Source: Helicobacteraceae bacterium (GTDB taxonomy: Bacteria > Campylobacterota > Campylobacteria > Campylobacterales > Sulfurimonadaceae). From it: a stretch of 12,709 nt of DNA. The stretch is from positions 1-12,709 of the forward strand of contig JALUKO010000118.1 in the NCBI GenBank assembly GCA_027056525.1. The letters run 5' to 3'. Of the stretch, positions 1 to 6,415 are shown in pieces (position 1 is the first letter of the stretch; each line of letters begins with the position of its first letter). The notes under the pieces were generated by a model. The model did no database searches. It was not told the origin of the DNA and saw nothing but the letters and a program-made list of their open reading frames with translations. Made by a program: the position numbers and the translations under genes.

Positions 1-298
1 CGGGTGTTGCAACTATAAAAGCATCAGGTTTAAGCTCTGCCATTGTAAGTATATGTTTTTTTAAAAGATTAAGCTGTGAATTAAAAGGGAAACCATTTAT
101 GGTCGCATACACTTTTTTACCTCGCTGGTGAGCGTACTTAATCCCCTCCTCAAAGTCCTCAAAACTAAACTCTTTTCCAGAACGTATGCGAAGGGAGAAA
201 TGGCTCACTCCTCCATATACGGCATCTGCACCAAAATCAAGTGCTATTTTTAATTTTTCTAAAGTTCCTGCGGGGGAGAGAAGTTCTACTTTTTGCAT
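1..298 (-). CDS. Peptidase U32 family protein, N-terminal part (runs off the window)
   Basis: The first 99 codons of a gene that continues beyond base 1. I translated it directly from the minus strand. The protein opens with MQKVELLSPAGTLEKLK, then DFGADAVYGG at about residues 21-30 and FSLR at about 34-37. This is the typical N-terminus of the U32 family (older name collagenase-like, PrtC; includes E. coli TrhP/YegQ, RlhA and YhbU). Several characterised members act in tRNA or rRNA hydroxylation or in ubiquinone synthesis rather than as proteases, and which role applies here cannot be told from the N-terminus. It lies 84 bases downstream of cheZ on the same strand. The same pair (HP0169-HP0170) is adjacent in Helicobacter pylori, as I recall. 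The ATG at 298 has only a weak purine-rich stretch (GAGAACA) before it. A hairpin sits in the gap to cheZ. Family assignment is firm; precise function is open. Confidence 0.85.
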   Translation of the reverse strand, partial: MQKVELLSPAGTLEKLKIALDFGADAVYGGVSHFSLRIRSGKEFSFEDFEEGIKYAHQRGKKVYATINGFPFNSQLNLLKKHILTMAELKPDAFIVATP

Positions 299-314
299 CT
301 GTGTTCTCGTTTAC

Positions 315-338
315 GCCCTAAGTTTGTTTACTTAGAGC
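315..338. other. Intergenic hairpin between cheZ and the U32 gene
   Basis: Inverted repeat with 9-base arms (315-323 and 330-338) and a 6-base loop. The six inner pairs (CTAAGT/ACTTAG) are perfect. Read on the minus strand, where both flanking genes lie, the outer arm pairs with one G-U wobble. No T-run follows on the minus strand, so it is not a normal terminator for cheZ. On the plus strand a run of seven T follows (342-348), but no plus-strand gene enters from the left inside the window. It may process or stabilise the transcript between the two genes. Confidence 0.4.
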
Positions 339-382
339 AAATTTTTTTGAAAGTCTATCTAATTTTTTATTATGAAGATGTT

Positions 383-1090
383 TTACTGTCCGCCAAATTG
401 TTCCAAGAGCGCTTCAATATCATCTGTAGAAGCCAGATCATCTGTCGTATCTCCCGCAATATGTTTTGCAGAAGAAACACGTTTTTCATCATCTATTTTA
501 CCTTCAAAGAGTGTATTCATGTATTTTGAAAGTGCACGCATCACATTGATGACACGCTCAATTTTTTGACGGTGGATATCTTGATACTGCATAATATCCA
601 TAACATTCATTATGGAGTCACCGCTGTTTTGTAATGCTTCTATCGTTTCATTGACATCATTCACCACCGCTTCATTCTTCTCAAGCTGTGTTTGAAAGAC
701 GGCAACATCAGGAAATTTTGCACTTAACGTTTGAAAAAGCTCGATATTGGACTGGATCACCTCTAAAATTTTTTCCAAAGACTCCTCTTTCTCCATCAAA
801 TCAGAACTGATCCCTTCAATGATATCAAAGATCTCACTTGCTTTCTCTTCACTCTCCTTGGTAACATCATCCAGCTGATGCACCATTTTATTTTCATCTG
901 TTGCAGGATAAGGAAGCTTCTCTTCTAAAATATCATGAACAATATCATCTTTTTCTACTTCAGCATTTTCTTCCACTTCTTCTGAAGTAGTTTCATCAGA
1001 GCTTTGCTCCTCTACAACTTCTTCATCTTCAAGTCCGTCAAGATCATCAATCTCTCCACTCATTAAGGCATCTAATTCTTCTTGGGTCAT
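383..1090 (-). CDS. cheZ: CheZ-type CheY-P phosphatase
   Basis: A 235-residue chemotaxis protein that should remove phosphate from CheY-P in the cytoplasm. Four parts are visible. Residues 1-12 (MTQEELDALMSG) resemble the CheY-binding peptide at the start of FliM. Residues 13-60 form a very acidic, low-complexity linker. Residues about 75-195 are a long helical region holding DIMQYQDIHRQKIERV; D171 and Q175 match in spacing the catalytic Asp and Gln of E. coli CheZ (D143, Q147). The C-terminus DDIEALLEQFG (223-233) matches the CheY-binding C-terminal helix of CheZ. Helicobacter pylori HP0170 (CheZ-HP) is the described relative in this phylum and has the same U32-family neighbour. The ATG at 1090 follows a good GGAGA site with suitable spacing. 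No flagellar promoter (sigma-28 or sigma-54) was recognised upstream. Call is confident from catalytic pair, C-terminal peptide and synteny together. Confidence 0.88.
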   Translation of the reverse strand: MTQEELDALMSGEIDDLDGLEDEEVVEEQSSDETTSEEVEENAEVEKDDIVHDILEEKLPYPATDENKMVHQLDDVTKESEEKASEIFDIIEGISSDLMEKEESLEKILEVIQSNIELFQTLSAKFPDVAVFQTQLEKNEAVVNDVNETIEALQNSGDSIMNVMDIMQYQDIHRQKIERVINVMRALSKYMNTLFEGKIDDEKRVSSAKHIAGDTTDDLASTDDIEALLEQFGGQ

Positions 1091-1135
1091 GAATACTTCT
1101 CCATTATAAAACTAGCTAAATTTAATTTTAACCAC

Positions 1136-1141
1136 TATAAT
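1136..1141 (+). promoter_or_regulatory. Likely -10 box for the histidinol-phosphatase gene
   Basis: Perfect TATAAT about 30 bases before the ATG, preceded by a T-rich stretch (1119-1130) in place of a -35, as is common for sigma-70 promoters in Campylobacterota. It lies in the 80-base gap between the divergent cheZ and phosphatase genes. Confidence 0.5.
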
Positions 1142-1170
1142 AACATAAAAAATCTAAATGTGAGAATATT

Positions 1171-1950
1171 ATGATAGTAGATTTACACAACCACACTCCC
1201 CTTTGCAATCATGCCGAAGGTGAGATCGATGCCTATATAGAAGCTGCCATTAAAAACGGTATCCAGTATTTTGGTTTTTCAGATCATGCACCGATGGATT
1301 TTGACCCCTCATACCGCATGAGTTTTGAGCAGATGCAACAATATGAAACGGATGTGCTCGATGCCAAAGCAAAATATGCAGACCAGATTGAGATATTGCT
1401 TGGCTATGAAGTTGACTACCTTCGAGGGCACATGGATCCAAGAGTCCTCAATGCCAAAGTCGATTATCTCATCGGTTCTGTGCATTTCCTTGATGAGTGG
1501 GGCTTTGACAATCCCGAGTTTATCGGACGCTATGAAAATGAAGATATTGATCTTATTTGGCAAAAATATTTTCATGCCATAGAAGATATGGCACAAAGCG
1601 GGTTTTTTGATATAGTCGGGCATCTTGACCTTATAAAAATTTTCAAGTTTATGCCAACACAAAAGATAGAAGATATCGCAAAAGATGCTCTTGTAGCTAT
1701 TAAAGAGAATGATATGGTGCTAGAGATAAATGTAGCGGGTTACAGAAAACCTGTAGCCGAGGCGTATCCCTCTTTGTCTTTGCTCAAAGAGGCGTACAAG
1801 CTTGATATCCCCATCACCTTTGCTTCTGATGCCCACAAACCTGAGCAGGTAGGTCTCTTTAGCACTGAGGCTTACAAGATGGCACAAAGTGTCGGCTATA
1901 CGAAGTGTGCTCTTTTTCGTAATAGAGAAAGAGAGCTTATAAAGTTTTAA
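1171..1950 (+). CDS. hisJ: Histidinol-phosphatase, PHP family (HisJ/HisK type)
   Basis: A 259-residue cytoplasmic enzyme expected to hydrolyse histidinol phosphate to histidinol, the next-to-last section of histidine synthesis. The PHP metal-binding motifs occur in the right order: H6 and H8 (DLHNHT), D38-H39 (FSDHAP), E80 (GYEVDY), H105 (GSVHF), H151 and D153 (GHLDLIK), and D220 and H222 (SDAH). FSDHAP, GSVHF and GHLDLIK are typical of the HisJ family rather than of DNA polymerase PHP domains. The length is normal for the family. The start is the ATG at 1171 with a weak GTGAGA site; a TATAAT box lies upstream. It is not next to other his genes; hisIE lies about 8 kb away on the other strand. 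The stop codon overlaps the stop of the convergent globin gene by 4 bases. Other phosphoesters as substrate cannot be excluded, but the family match is good. Confidence 0.85.
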   Translation: MIVDLHNHTPLCNHAEGEIDAYIEAAIKNGIQYFGFSDHAPMDFDPSYRMSFEQMQQYETDVLDAKAKYADQIEILLGYEVDYLRGHMDPRVLNAKVDYLIGSVHFLDEWGFDNPEFIGRYENEDIDLIWQKYFHAIEDMAQSGFFDIVGHLDLIKIFKFMPTQKIEDIAKDALVAIKENDMVLEINVAGYRKPVAEAYPSLSLLKEAYKLDIPITFASDAHKPEQVGLFSTEAYKMAQSVGYTKCALFRNRERELIKF

Positions 1951-2390
1951 TCTTGCGTATTTACCAACCACATAGAAAAAATATCCAGATAGTTCCAGAA
2001 GCTTTGTATATATTCTTGTGTAATCCCTTCATCGGCAAGGGGCTCTAAAAGGGGAATATAAAGCTCTAACCAGCTTTTTCTTCCCGCTTCATCTATACGA
2101 AAAGGTGCATGACGCCCCACCATTTGATGATCACCTCTGCTTTGTGTAAAATACTCAGGCCCTCCACATATCTCTATGAGAAAATCAGCCGCATGTTTTT
2201 GTGCTTCTGCAAAATCATCTTCATCGTGAACAGGAAACAAAAATGCAATATCACTTGTTTTGATCGCTTCATAGTGGGCATTGACAATCTCCCTAAATCT
2301 CTTTTCACCAACCTCATGTAAAAAACCGGGATGAGGCTTGGCAACTGCGGGTCTCACTCCAATGGTTCCATCAGTAATACTCAGTTTCAT
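1947..2390 (-). CDS. Group II truncated haemoglobin (trHbO type)
   Basis: A 147-residue small haem protein of the 2-over-2 globin fold, cytoplasmic, likely binding O2 or NO. Key positions compare well with Mycobacterium tuberculosis HbO: proximal haem ligand H94 in GRHAPFRID, Trp G8 at W107 in RKSWLEL, Tyr B10 at Y40, Phe at the CD1 position near F52, and the GGPEY motif (76-80) before the F helix. This places it in group II, unlike Campylobacter jejuni Ctb, which is group III. About 16 extra residues precede the globin core. The ATG at 2390 has AGGG six bases upstream. The gene converges on hisJ, with a 4-base overlap of the stops, and diverges from the membrane protein gene at 2482. The exact physiological role (oxygen supply, NO or sulfur chemistry) is not shown by the sequence. 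Confidence 0.9.
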   Translation of the reverse strand: MKLSITDGTIGVRPAVAKPHPGFLHEVGEKRFREIVNAHYEAIKTSDIAFLFPVHDEDDFAEAQKHAADFLIEICGGPEYFTQSRGDHQMVGRHAPFRIDEAGRKSWLELYIPLLEPLADEGITQEYIQSFWNYLDIFSMWLVNTQD

Positions 2391-2415
2391 TTTATGCCCT
2401 TAAAAAAATTTATCT

Positions 2416-2423
2416 ATTTTATA
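2416..2423 (-). promoter_or_regulatory. Possible -10 box for the globin gene
   Basis: TATAAAAT on the minus strand, about 26 bases before the globin ATG. The surrounding region is very AT-rich, so chance matches are likely. No NssR-type operator (TTAAC spaced from GTTAA) is visible in 2391-2481. Confidence 0.3.
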
Positions 2424-2442
2424 AAAAAATTTGTTACATTCC

Positions 2443-2450
2443 TATAAAAT
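2443..2450 (+). promoter_or_regulatory. Possible -10 box for the membrane protein gene
   Basis: TATAAAAT on the plus strand, about 31 bases before the ATG at 2482, facing the globin promoter candidate 19 bases away. The 91-base gap is the only divergent regulatory region for the two genes. Confidence 0.35.
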
Positions 2451-2481
2451 AGTTCAAAAGCAATAAAACAAAGAGAAAATC

Positions 2482-3714
2482 ATGAATGTATCCCCCAACT
2501 TCTCACCCTCTATACGTTTAATGAAACCCTATTTTCTTTTGAGTGGATTTTTTTATATTGTCAGTTTTTGCTGGCTTTTTTTTATGGATCCATTGAGAAG
2601 TTTTCATGATTTCACCCTCATAGGCTGGGTACATCTCTATATGCTTGGTTTTGTTATGCTTGCTATCTTTTCAGCTATGGCACAACTGGGTCCGGTTATT
2701 GTTGAAACAAAACACCACAATGTCAACGTCTTTAAGTATATATGGGTCACTCTTGTAGGTGGTTTAGTTTTTCTTCTTGCAGGATTTTACATAAGTGTTA
2801 CTTTTTTACTCATCGGTGGCATACTTGTACTACTGGCTATGTCTCTATATGCTTTTGAGTTTTTAAAGACACTGCGCGGTGCCAAAAGAGAAACAAGTAT
2901 TACCAATGCTATGAAAACAAGCAACTTTTTTTTACTTCTGGGTATCATCAGCGGTCTCATCATGGCACTTGCATTGAATGGCTTTTTAGATATAAATCCC
3001 CATATGTTTTTAAAAGCACATACATTTGGACTGATCGTAGGTTTTGTCATGATGCTTATCATGGGTATCTCAATCATACTTATCCCCATGTTTGGATTTG
3101 CAAAACGGATAAGCGATAATGAGTTCTCAAAAAGTTTTTTTGCCATCACGCTCAGTGTTACTTTAATGCTACTCTCCCCTTTTTTTCTTACTTCATTTCT
3201 TGAGCATAGTGCTTACTTTATCACTTGTATTGCCATTGTGCTTTATCTCTACCAACTCTATACAATGTTCTCTTCTAGAACAAAGGTTATTCACGATATT
3301 TGGGCAAAATCGATCTATGTCGGTTTCAGTTCCTTTATCATCGCTTTTTTATTGTTGAGCTCTTATGTTTTCAATGATAATGAGCTTATATTAAAGCTTG
3401 GGATCTGGATACTGTTTGTCGGTTTTTTTGGTTTTTTAATCATCGGCAACTATTATAAGATCATTCCCTTTTTGGTATGGTTTCAAATCTACTCACCTCT
3501 TATAGAAACAAGAGCAGTCCCAATGCTGCATGAATTAGTTCCAAAAAGGCTGGCATCTCTGCAATGGGCATACTCCACTTTAGGGCTGATACTCTCCTCT
3601 TTTGGGCTCTTTATGGAAAGTTCTAGAGTTTTTTACGCAGGGGTGAGTTTGCTGCTTGTCGGTGCAGTGATATTTTTCATTGTGATAAATAAAATTCTAA
3701 AAACTGATCTATAA
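2482..3714 (+). CDS. 12-helix membrane protein related to haem-copper oxidase subunit I / NnrS
   Basis: A 410-residue integral inner-membrane protein with about 12 hydrophobic helices and almost no soluble domain. A 16-residue pattern, GF then an Ile at the seventh position and Pro at the sixteenth, occurs three times: 56-71, 187-202 and 314-329, one per four helices. This matches the pseudo-threefold build of haem-copper oxidase subunit I. H51 and H180 lie just before the first two copies and could be haem or metal ligands; the third has no His before it. The segment YYKIIPFLVW (324-333) resembles a motif I recall from non-oxidase relatives of this superfamily, where His often flanks it; here the flanking positions are N323 and Q335. 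The start has an AGAGA site. It diverges from the globin gene, and trxA follows on the same strand. NnrS-like proteins are linked to NO metabolism, but function here is not established. Confidence 0.6.
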   Translation: MNVSPNFSPSIRLMKPYFLLSGFFYIVSFCWLFFMDPLRSFHDFTLIGWVHLYMLGFVMLAIFSAMAQLGPVIVETKHHNVNVFKYIWVTLVGGLVFLLAGFYISVTFLLIGGILVLLAMSLYAFEFLKTLRGAKRETSITNAMKTSNFFLLLGIISGLIMALALNGFLDINPHMFLKAHTFGLIVGFVMMLIMGISIILIPMFGFAKRISDNEFSKSFFAITLSVTLMLLSPFFLTSFLEHSAYFITCIAIVLYLYQLYTMFSSRTKVIHDIWAKSIYVGFSSFIIAFLLLSSYVFNDNELILKLGIWILFVGFFGFLIIGNYYKIIPFLVWFQIYSPLIETRAVPMLHELVPKRLASLQWAYSTLGLILSSFGLFMESSRVFYAGVSLLLVGAVIFFIVINKILKTDL

Positions 3715-3738
3715 AGATCTATTTAAAGATTACATATG

Positions 3739-3744
3739 TATAAT
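3739..3744 (+). promoter_or_regulatory. Likely -10 box for the trxA operon
   Basis: Perfect TATAAT preceded directly by TG, about 34 bases before the trxA ATG, in the 63-base gap after the membrane protein gene. A strong AAAAAGGA ribosome site follows at 3763-3770. Together they suggest that trxA has its own strong start of transcription. Confidence 0.5.
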
Positions 3745-3777
3745 GCTTGAACATAATTATTTAAAAAGGAAACCGTA

Positions 3778-4098
3778 ATGGGAAAATATATAGATTTAAC
3801 TAATGGAAACTTTGAAGCGACTTTAGCTGAAGGTGTTTCTTTAGTAGACTTCTGGGCACCATGGTGTGGACCATGCCGTATGATCGCTCCTGTAATCGAA
3901 GAGTTAGCTGAAGATTACGATGGAAAAGCAAATATTTGTAAAGTAAATACTGATGAGGAGCAAGATATTGCTGTAAAATTTGGTATCCGTTCTATCCCGA
4001 CTATCATGTTTTTCAAAAACGGTGAGATGGTAGATCAAGTAGTTGGAGCTCAGTCAAAACAAGCTCTTGCTGAAAAAATCGACGCTCTTTTAGCGTAA
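3778..4098 (+). CDS. trxA: Thioredoxin
   Basis: A 106-residue classical thioredoxin, the cytoplasmic disulfide reductant that is recycled by the thioredoxin reductase encoded two genes downstream. The active site WCGPC lies at 29-33 (redox cysteines C30 and C33) in FWAPWCGPC, and the cis-proline is P74 in RSIPTIMFF. There is one extra cysteine, C54. The length is normal. The ATG at 3778 has a strong AAGGA site. The intergenic distance to the next gene is 19 bases, so the trx genes are almost certainly cotranscribed. Codon use is richer in A/T-ending highly used codons than in the neighbouring membrane protein gene, which fits high expression; this is an impression, not a computed value. Confidence 0.98.
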   Translation: MGKYIDLTNGNFEATLAEGVSLVDFWAPWCGPCRMIAPVIEELAEDYDGKANICKVNTDEEQDIAVKFGIRSIPTIMFFKNGEMVDQVVGAQSKQALAEKIDALLA

Positions 4099-4117
4099 TT
4101 CTACAAGGAGCAGTGTA

Positions 4118-4603
4118 GTGGCAAAGGGAGGCAAAAGCCTCTTTTCACTTTCTACTCTGCTTGCCTCTTTTTTTGGTGCCGCAATGGTTGCCGGCGCTTT
4201 TGCCTATTTCAACTATAAATTTTCAGAGTATAAGTTTATTGACTTCAGTCAGTGGATCTTTTATGAGAAAAACGATATTTTCAAACCTAAAGAAAAAAAG
4301 TATATTGTCGTCTTTTACTCCTCTAAGGAACAAGGAACTATGGACAAACTCGCAAAGGTACAACTCAACATCCCTGTTTTAGCCATAGACTACTACAATC
4401 AAGTAAGACAAAATACAAAAAACACAACTTTTTTAAGAAGTGGAACCAAAACATCTTTAGATTTTATCCAGCGTTTTAACATCTATGAATCACCATCTAT
4501 TTTTTTTATAAAGAGATCCAAAGACTCTCTTTATAAACAAGATAGTATGATACGAAAATTAGATAATTTAGATGAGCTCTCAAAGCAAATAAAAGAGTTA
4601 TAA
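4118..4603 (+). CDS. Membrane-anchored thioredoxin-like protein with no cysteines
   Basis: A 161-residue protein with a GTG start backed by AAGGAG at 4105-4110. Residues about 9-31 form one hydrophobic helix preceded by three Lys (K3, K6 nearby), suggesting an N-terminal anchor with the rest outside the cytoplasm (positive-inside rule). The remaining 130 residues look like a weak thioredoxin fold: a strand KYIVVFYSS (61-69) where thioredoxin has its active-site strand, a strand NIPVLAIDY (84-92), and [14 protein letters not shown] (120-133), where SPS resembles the cis-proline loop. The CxxC position is filled by SSKEQG and the protein contains no cysteine at all, so it cannot do thiol redox chemistry. 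It sits between trxA and trxB, 13 bases before the latter. I do not recognise a named family. The thioredoxin-like fold is inferred from pattern, not from a search; a chaperone or docking role would be speculation. Confidence 0.75.
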   Translation: MAKGGKSLFSLSTLLASFFGAAMVAGAFAYFNYKFSEYKFIDFSQWIFYEKNDIFKPKEKKYIVVFYSSKEQGTMDKLAKVQLNIPVLAIDYYNQVRQNTKNTTFLRSGTKTSLDFIQRFNIYESPSIFFIKRSKDSLYKQDSMIRKLDNLDELSKQIKEL

Positions 4604-4616
4604 AAAGGAAGTAAAT

Positions 4617-5558
4617 ATGGCACTAGATTGCGCAATTATTGGTGGTGGTCCTGCCGGTTTGACTGCAGGTCTGTATACCACTCGCGGTGGTTTGGAAAAT
4701 GTTACTATGTTTGAAAAAGGGATGCCCGGTGGGCAGATAACTTCAAGTTCTGAGATAGAGAACTATCCCGGTGTTACCGGAGAGATCACGGGAATGGATC
4801 TTATGATGCCATGGCCAGAGCAGTGTCAAAAATTTGGACTTGTTCATGAGATGATCGAAGTTACACGGGTAAGTAAGGATGGTGATATGTTTCATATCCA
4901 TAAAGCAGACGGTAAGATAGAAGAAGCACACAGTGTTATCATATGTACCGGTTCTTCTCCGCGTCGTGCAGGCTTTAAAGGGGAAGAGGAGTTTTTTGGC
5001 AAAGGTGTGAGTACCTGTGCTACATGTGACGGATTTTTTTACAAGGGCAAAGAGGTTGTTGTGATCGGTGGTGGTGATACAGCACTTGAAGAAGCACTTT
5101 ATCTTGCAAAGATCTGCTCCAAAGTGTACCTTGTGCACAGAAGAGATACATTTCGCTCAGCTCCAAATACAGTTGAGAGAGTGAAAAAAACTGAAAATAT
5201 AGAACTCATTCTCAACGCTGTCCCGGATGAAGTATATGGTGACAATATGGGTGTAACCGGTATTGTTGTGAAAAACAATAATGGCGAAACACGTAACATA
5301 GAGGTTCCGGGTGTATTTACCTTTGTGGGCAATGATGTGAACAATCAAACACTTATACAAGAAGATGGAACATTTTTATGCGATATGAATGAAGCCGGAC
5401 AGGTTATTGTTGATATCAGTATGAGAACCTCTATAGAGGGTCTTTATGCAGCTGGCGATATGCGTATAGCTGCTCCAAAACAAGTTGTAAGTGCGGCAGG
5501 TGACGGTGCTGTAGCAGCACTTCAGGCTATATCTTATGTAGATGAGAAACTAAGTTGA
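4617..5558 (+). CDS. trxB: Thioredoxin reductase (NADPH)
   Basis: A 313-residue flavoprotein that transfers electrons from NADPH via FAD to thioredoxin. Visible parts: the FAD-binding GGGPAG (9-14), the redox pair C134 and C137 in TCATCDGFF, the NADPH-binding [10 protein letters not shown] (151-160), HRRDTFR (174-180) typical of NADPH rather than NADH preference, and the C-terminal FAD motif GLYAAGDM (275-282) followed by [10 protein letters not shown] (289-298). The length is normal for the bacterial low-molecular-weight type. The ATG at 4617 follows AAAAAGGAAGT. It is third in the trx operon and dapB follows 16 bases later. With trxA in the same operon the pair can be made together. Confidence 0.97.
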   Translation: MALDCAIIGGGPAGLTAGLYTTRGGLENVTMFEKGMPGGQITSSSEIENYPGVTGEITGMDLMMPWPEQCQKFGLVHEMIEVTRVSKDGDMFHIHKADGKIEEAHSVIICTGSSPRRAGFKGEEEFFGKGVSTCATCDGFFYKGKEVVVIGGGDTALEEALYLAKICSKVYLVHRRDTFRSAPNTVERVKKTENIELILNAVPDEVYGDNMGVTGIVVKNNNGETRNIEVPGVFTFVGNDVNNQTLIQEDGTFLCDMNEAGQVIVDISMRTSIEGLYAAGDMRIAAPKQVVSAAGDGAVAALQAISYVDEKLS

Positions 5559-5574
5559 TAAAAGGAATATATTT

Positions 5575-6342
5575 ATGGTAAAAGTTGGTGTATTTGGTGC
5601 AAACGGAAGAGTCGGAAAACTGATTTTAGATGATTTAAAACATACTGAGGATATAAGCTTGAGCAGTGTGTTTGTGCGTAACTCTCTGGATTTCTCTATA
5701 GATCCCTCAGTACTGGTTACTTCTGACATCAAGGCATTTTTAAATGGCTGTGATATTGTCATAGACTTTTCACTTCCTGAGGCTTGCGAGATCTTGCTTG
5801 AAGCGGCAATAGAGACTCCAAAACCTCTAGTCATTGGAACAACAGGACTGAGTACCCATCAGCTTAACCTGCTCAAACAGGCAAGTGAAGCGATGCCTGT
5901 TCTTTATGCTACAAATATGTCTTTGGGTGTCGCACTTCTTAATAAACTTGTTTATCAGGCCTCCGCAGCACTTGAGGGTTTTGATATCGAGATAGTTGAG
6001 ATGCACCACAAACACAAAAAAGACGCCCCAAGCGGAACAGCACTCACACTTGGCGAATCAGCGGCTCATGGACGGGGGCTTGAGCTTAACAAAGTCCGTG
6101 TGAGTGGAAGAGATGGCAATATTGGTGAAAGAAGTGAAGATGAGATCGCCGTAATGGCTTTGCGAGGTGGTGATATAGTAGGTCGCCACACCGTCGGTTT
6201 TTACAATGACGGTGAATTTATAGAACTTAACCACACTGCAACTTCAAGAAACACCTTCTCAAAAGGTGCCATAAGAGCTGCTTCATGGTTGGTGAACAAA
6301 AAAGCAGGCCTTTATTCTATAAGTGATTGTTTAGAGTTATAA
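5575..6342 (+). CDS. dapB: 4-hydroxy-tetrahydrodipicolinate reductase
   Basis: A 255-residue cytoplasmic enzyme of the diaminopimelate pathway to lysine and peptidoglycan; it reduces the DapA product with NAD(P)H. The nucleotide-binding loop GANGRVG (8-14) and VIGTTG (86-91) are present. The active-site segment is [13 protein letters not shown] (144-156), with H144 and K148 matching E. coli H159 and K163. The C-terminal half also has [15 protein letters not shown], in which the GxxGxR substrate loop is usual for the family. The ATG at 5575 follows AAAAGGAA. It is the last gene of the probable trxA operon; a hairpin spans its stop. In Campylobacter jejuni dapB and purF are also neighbours, as I recall, which supports the order seen here. 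No missing residues noted. Confidence 0.96.
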   Translation: MVKVGVFGANGRVGKLILDDLKHTEDISLSSVFVRNSLDFSIDPSVLVTSDIKAFLNGCDIVIDFSLPEACEILLEAAIETPKPLVIGTTGLSTHQLNLLKQASEAMPVLYATNMSLGVALLNKLVYQASAALEGFDIEIVEMHHKHKKDAPSGTALTLGESAAHGRGLELNKVRVSGRDGNIGERSEDEIAVMALRGGDIVGRHTVGFYNDGEFIELNHTATSRNTFSKGAIRAASWLVNKKAGLYSISDCLEL

Positions 6343-6357
6343 AATCAACTCTATTTT
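6332..6357 (+). terminator. Probable weak Rho-independent terminator after dapB
   Basis: A perfect 7-base stem (6332-6338 TAGAGTT, 6347-6353 AACTCTA) with an 8-base loop, followed by TTTT and then ACTTT. The left arm lies inside the last codons of dapB. The stem is AT-rich and the T-run short, so termination may be partial, letting some transcription reach purF. Confidence 0.5.
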
Positions 6358-6370
6358 ACTTTGGGTGGAG

Positions 6371-6376
6371 TATAAT
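6371..6376 (+). promoter_or_regulatory. Likely -10 box for purF
   Basis: Perfect TATAAT, 45 bases before the purF start codon, just after the dapB terminator hairpin and a T-rich stretch. It suggests that purF has its own promoter. No PurR-type operator or purine riboswitch fold was recognised in the 73-base gap. Confidence 0.5.
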
Positions 6377-6415
6377 TCGCCCATCAATATATGAAGAATA
6401 TATAAGGAAATTATT

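Noticed and set aside
1103..1108. TATAAT on the minus strand just before cheZ
   Set aside because: It runs into the cheZ ribosome site, so transcription from it would begin downstream of that site; unlikely as the main promoter.
1309..1662. A 117-codon minus-strand frame inside hisJ
   Set aside because: It is the shadow of a gene with all PHP motifs; no recognisable protein features.
3706..3719. Small hairpin GATCT-ATAA-AGATC across the stop of the membrane protein gene
   Set aside because: Only 5 pairs, AT-rich, and followed by TATTTAAAG rather than a T-run; too weak to call a terminator.
4743..5138. A 131-codon minus-strand frame inside trxB
   Set aside because: Shadow of a fully conserved enzyme; composition is not protein-like.
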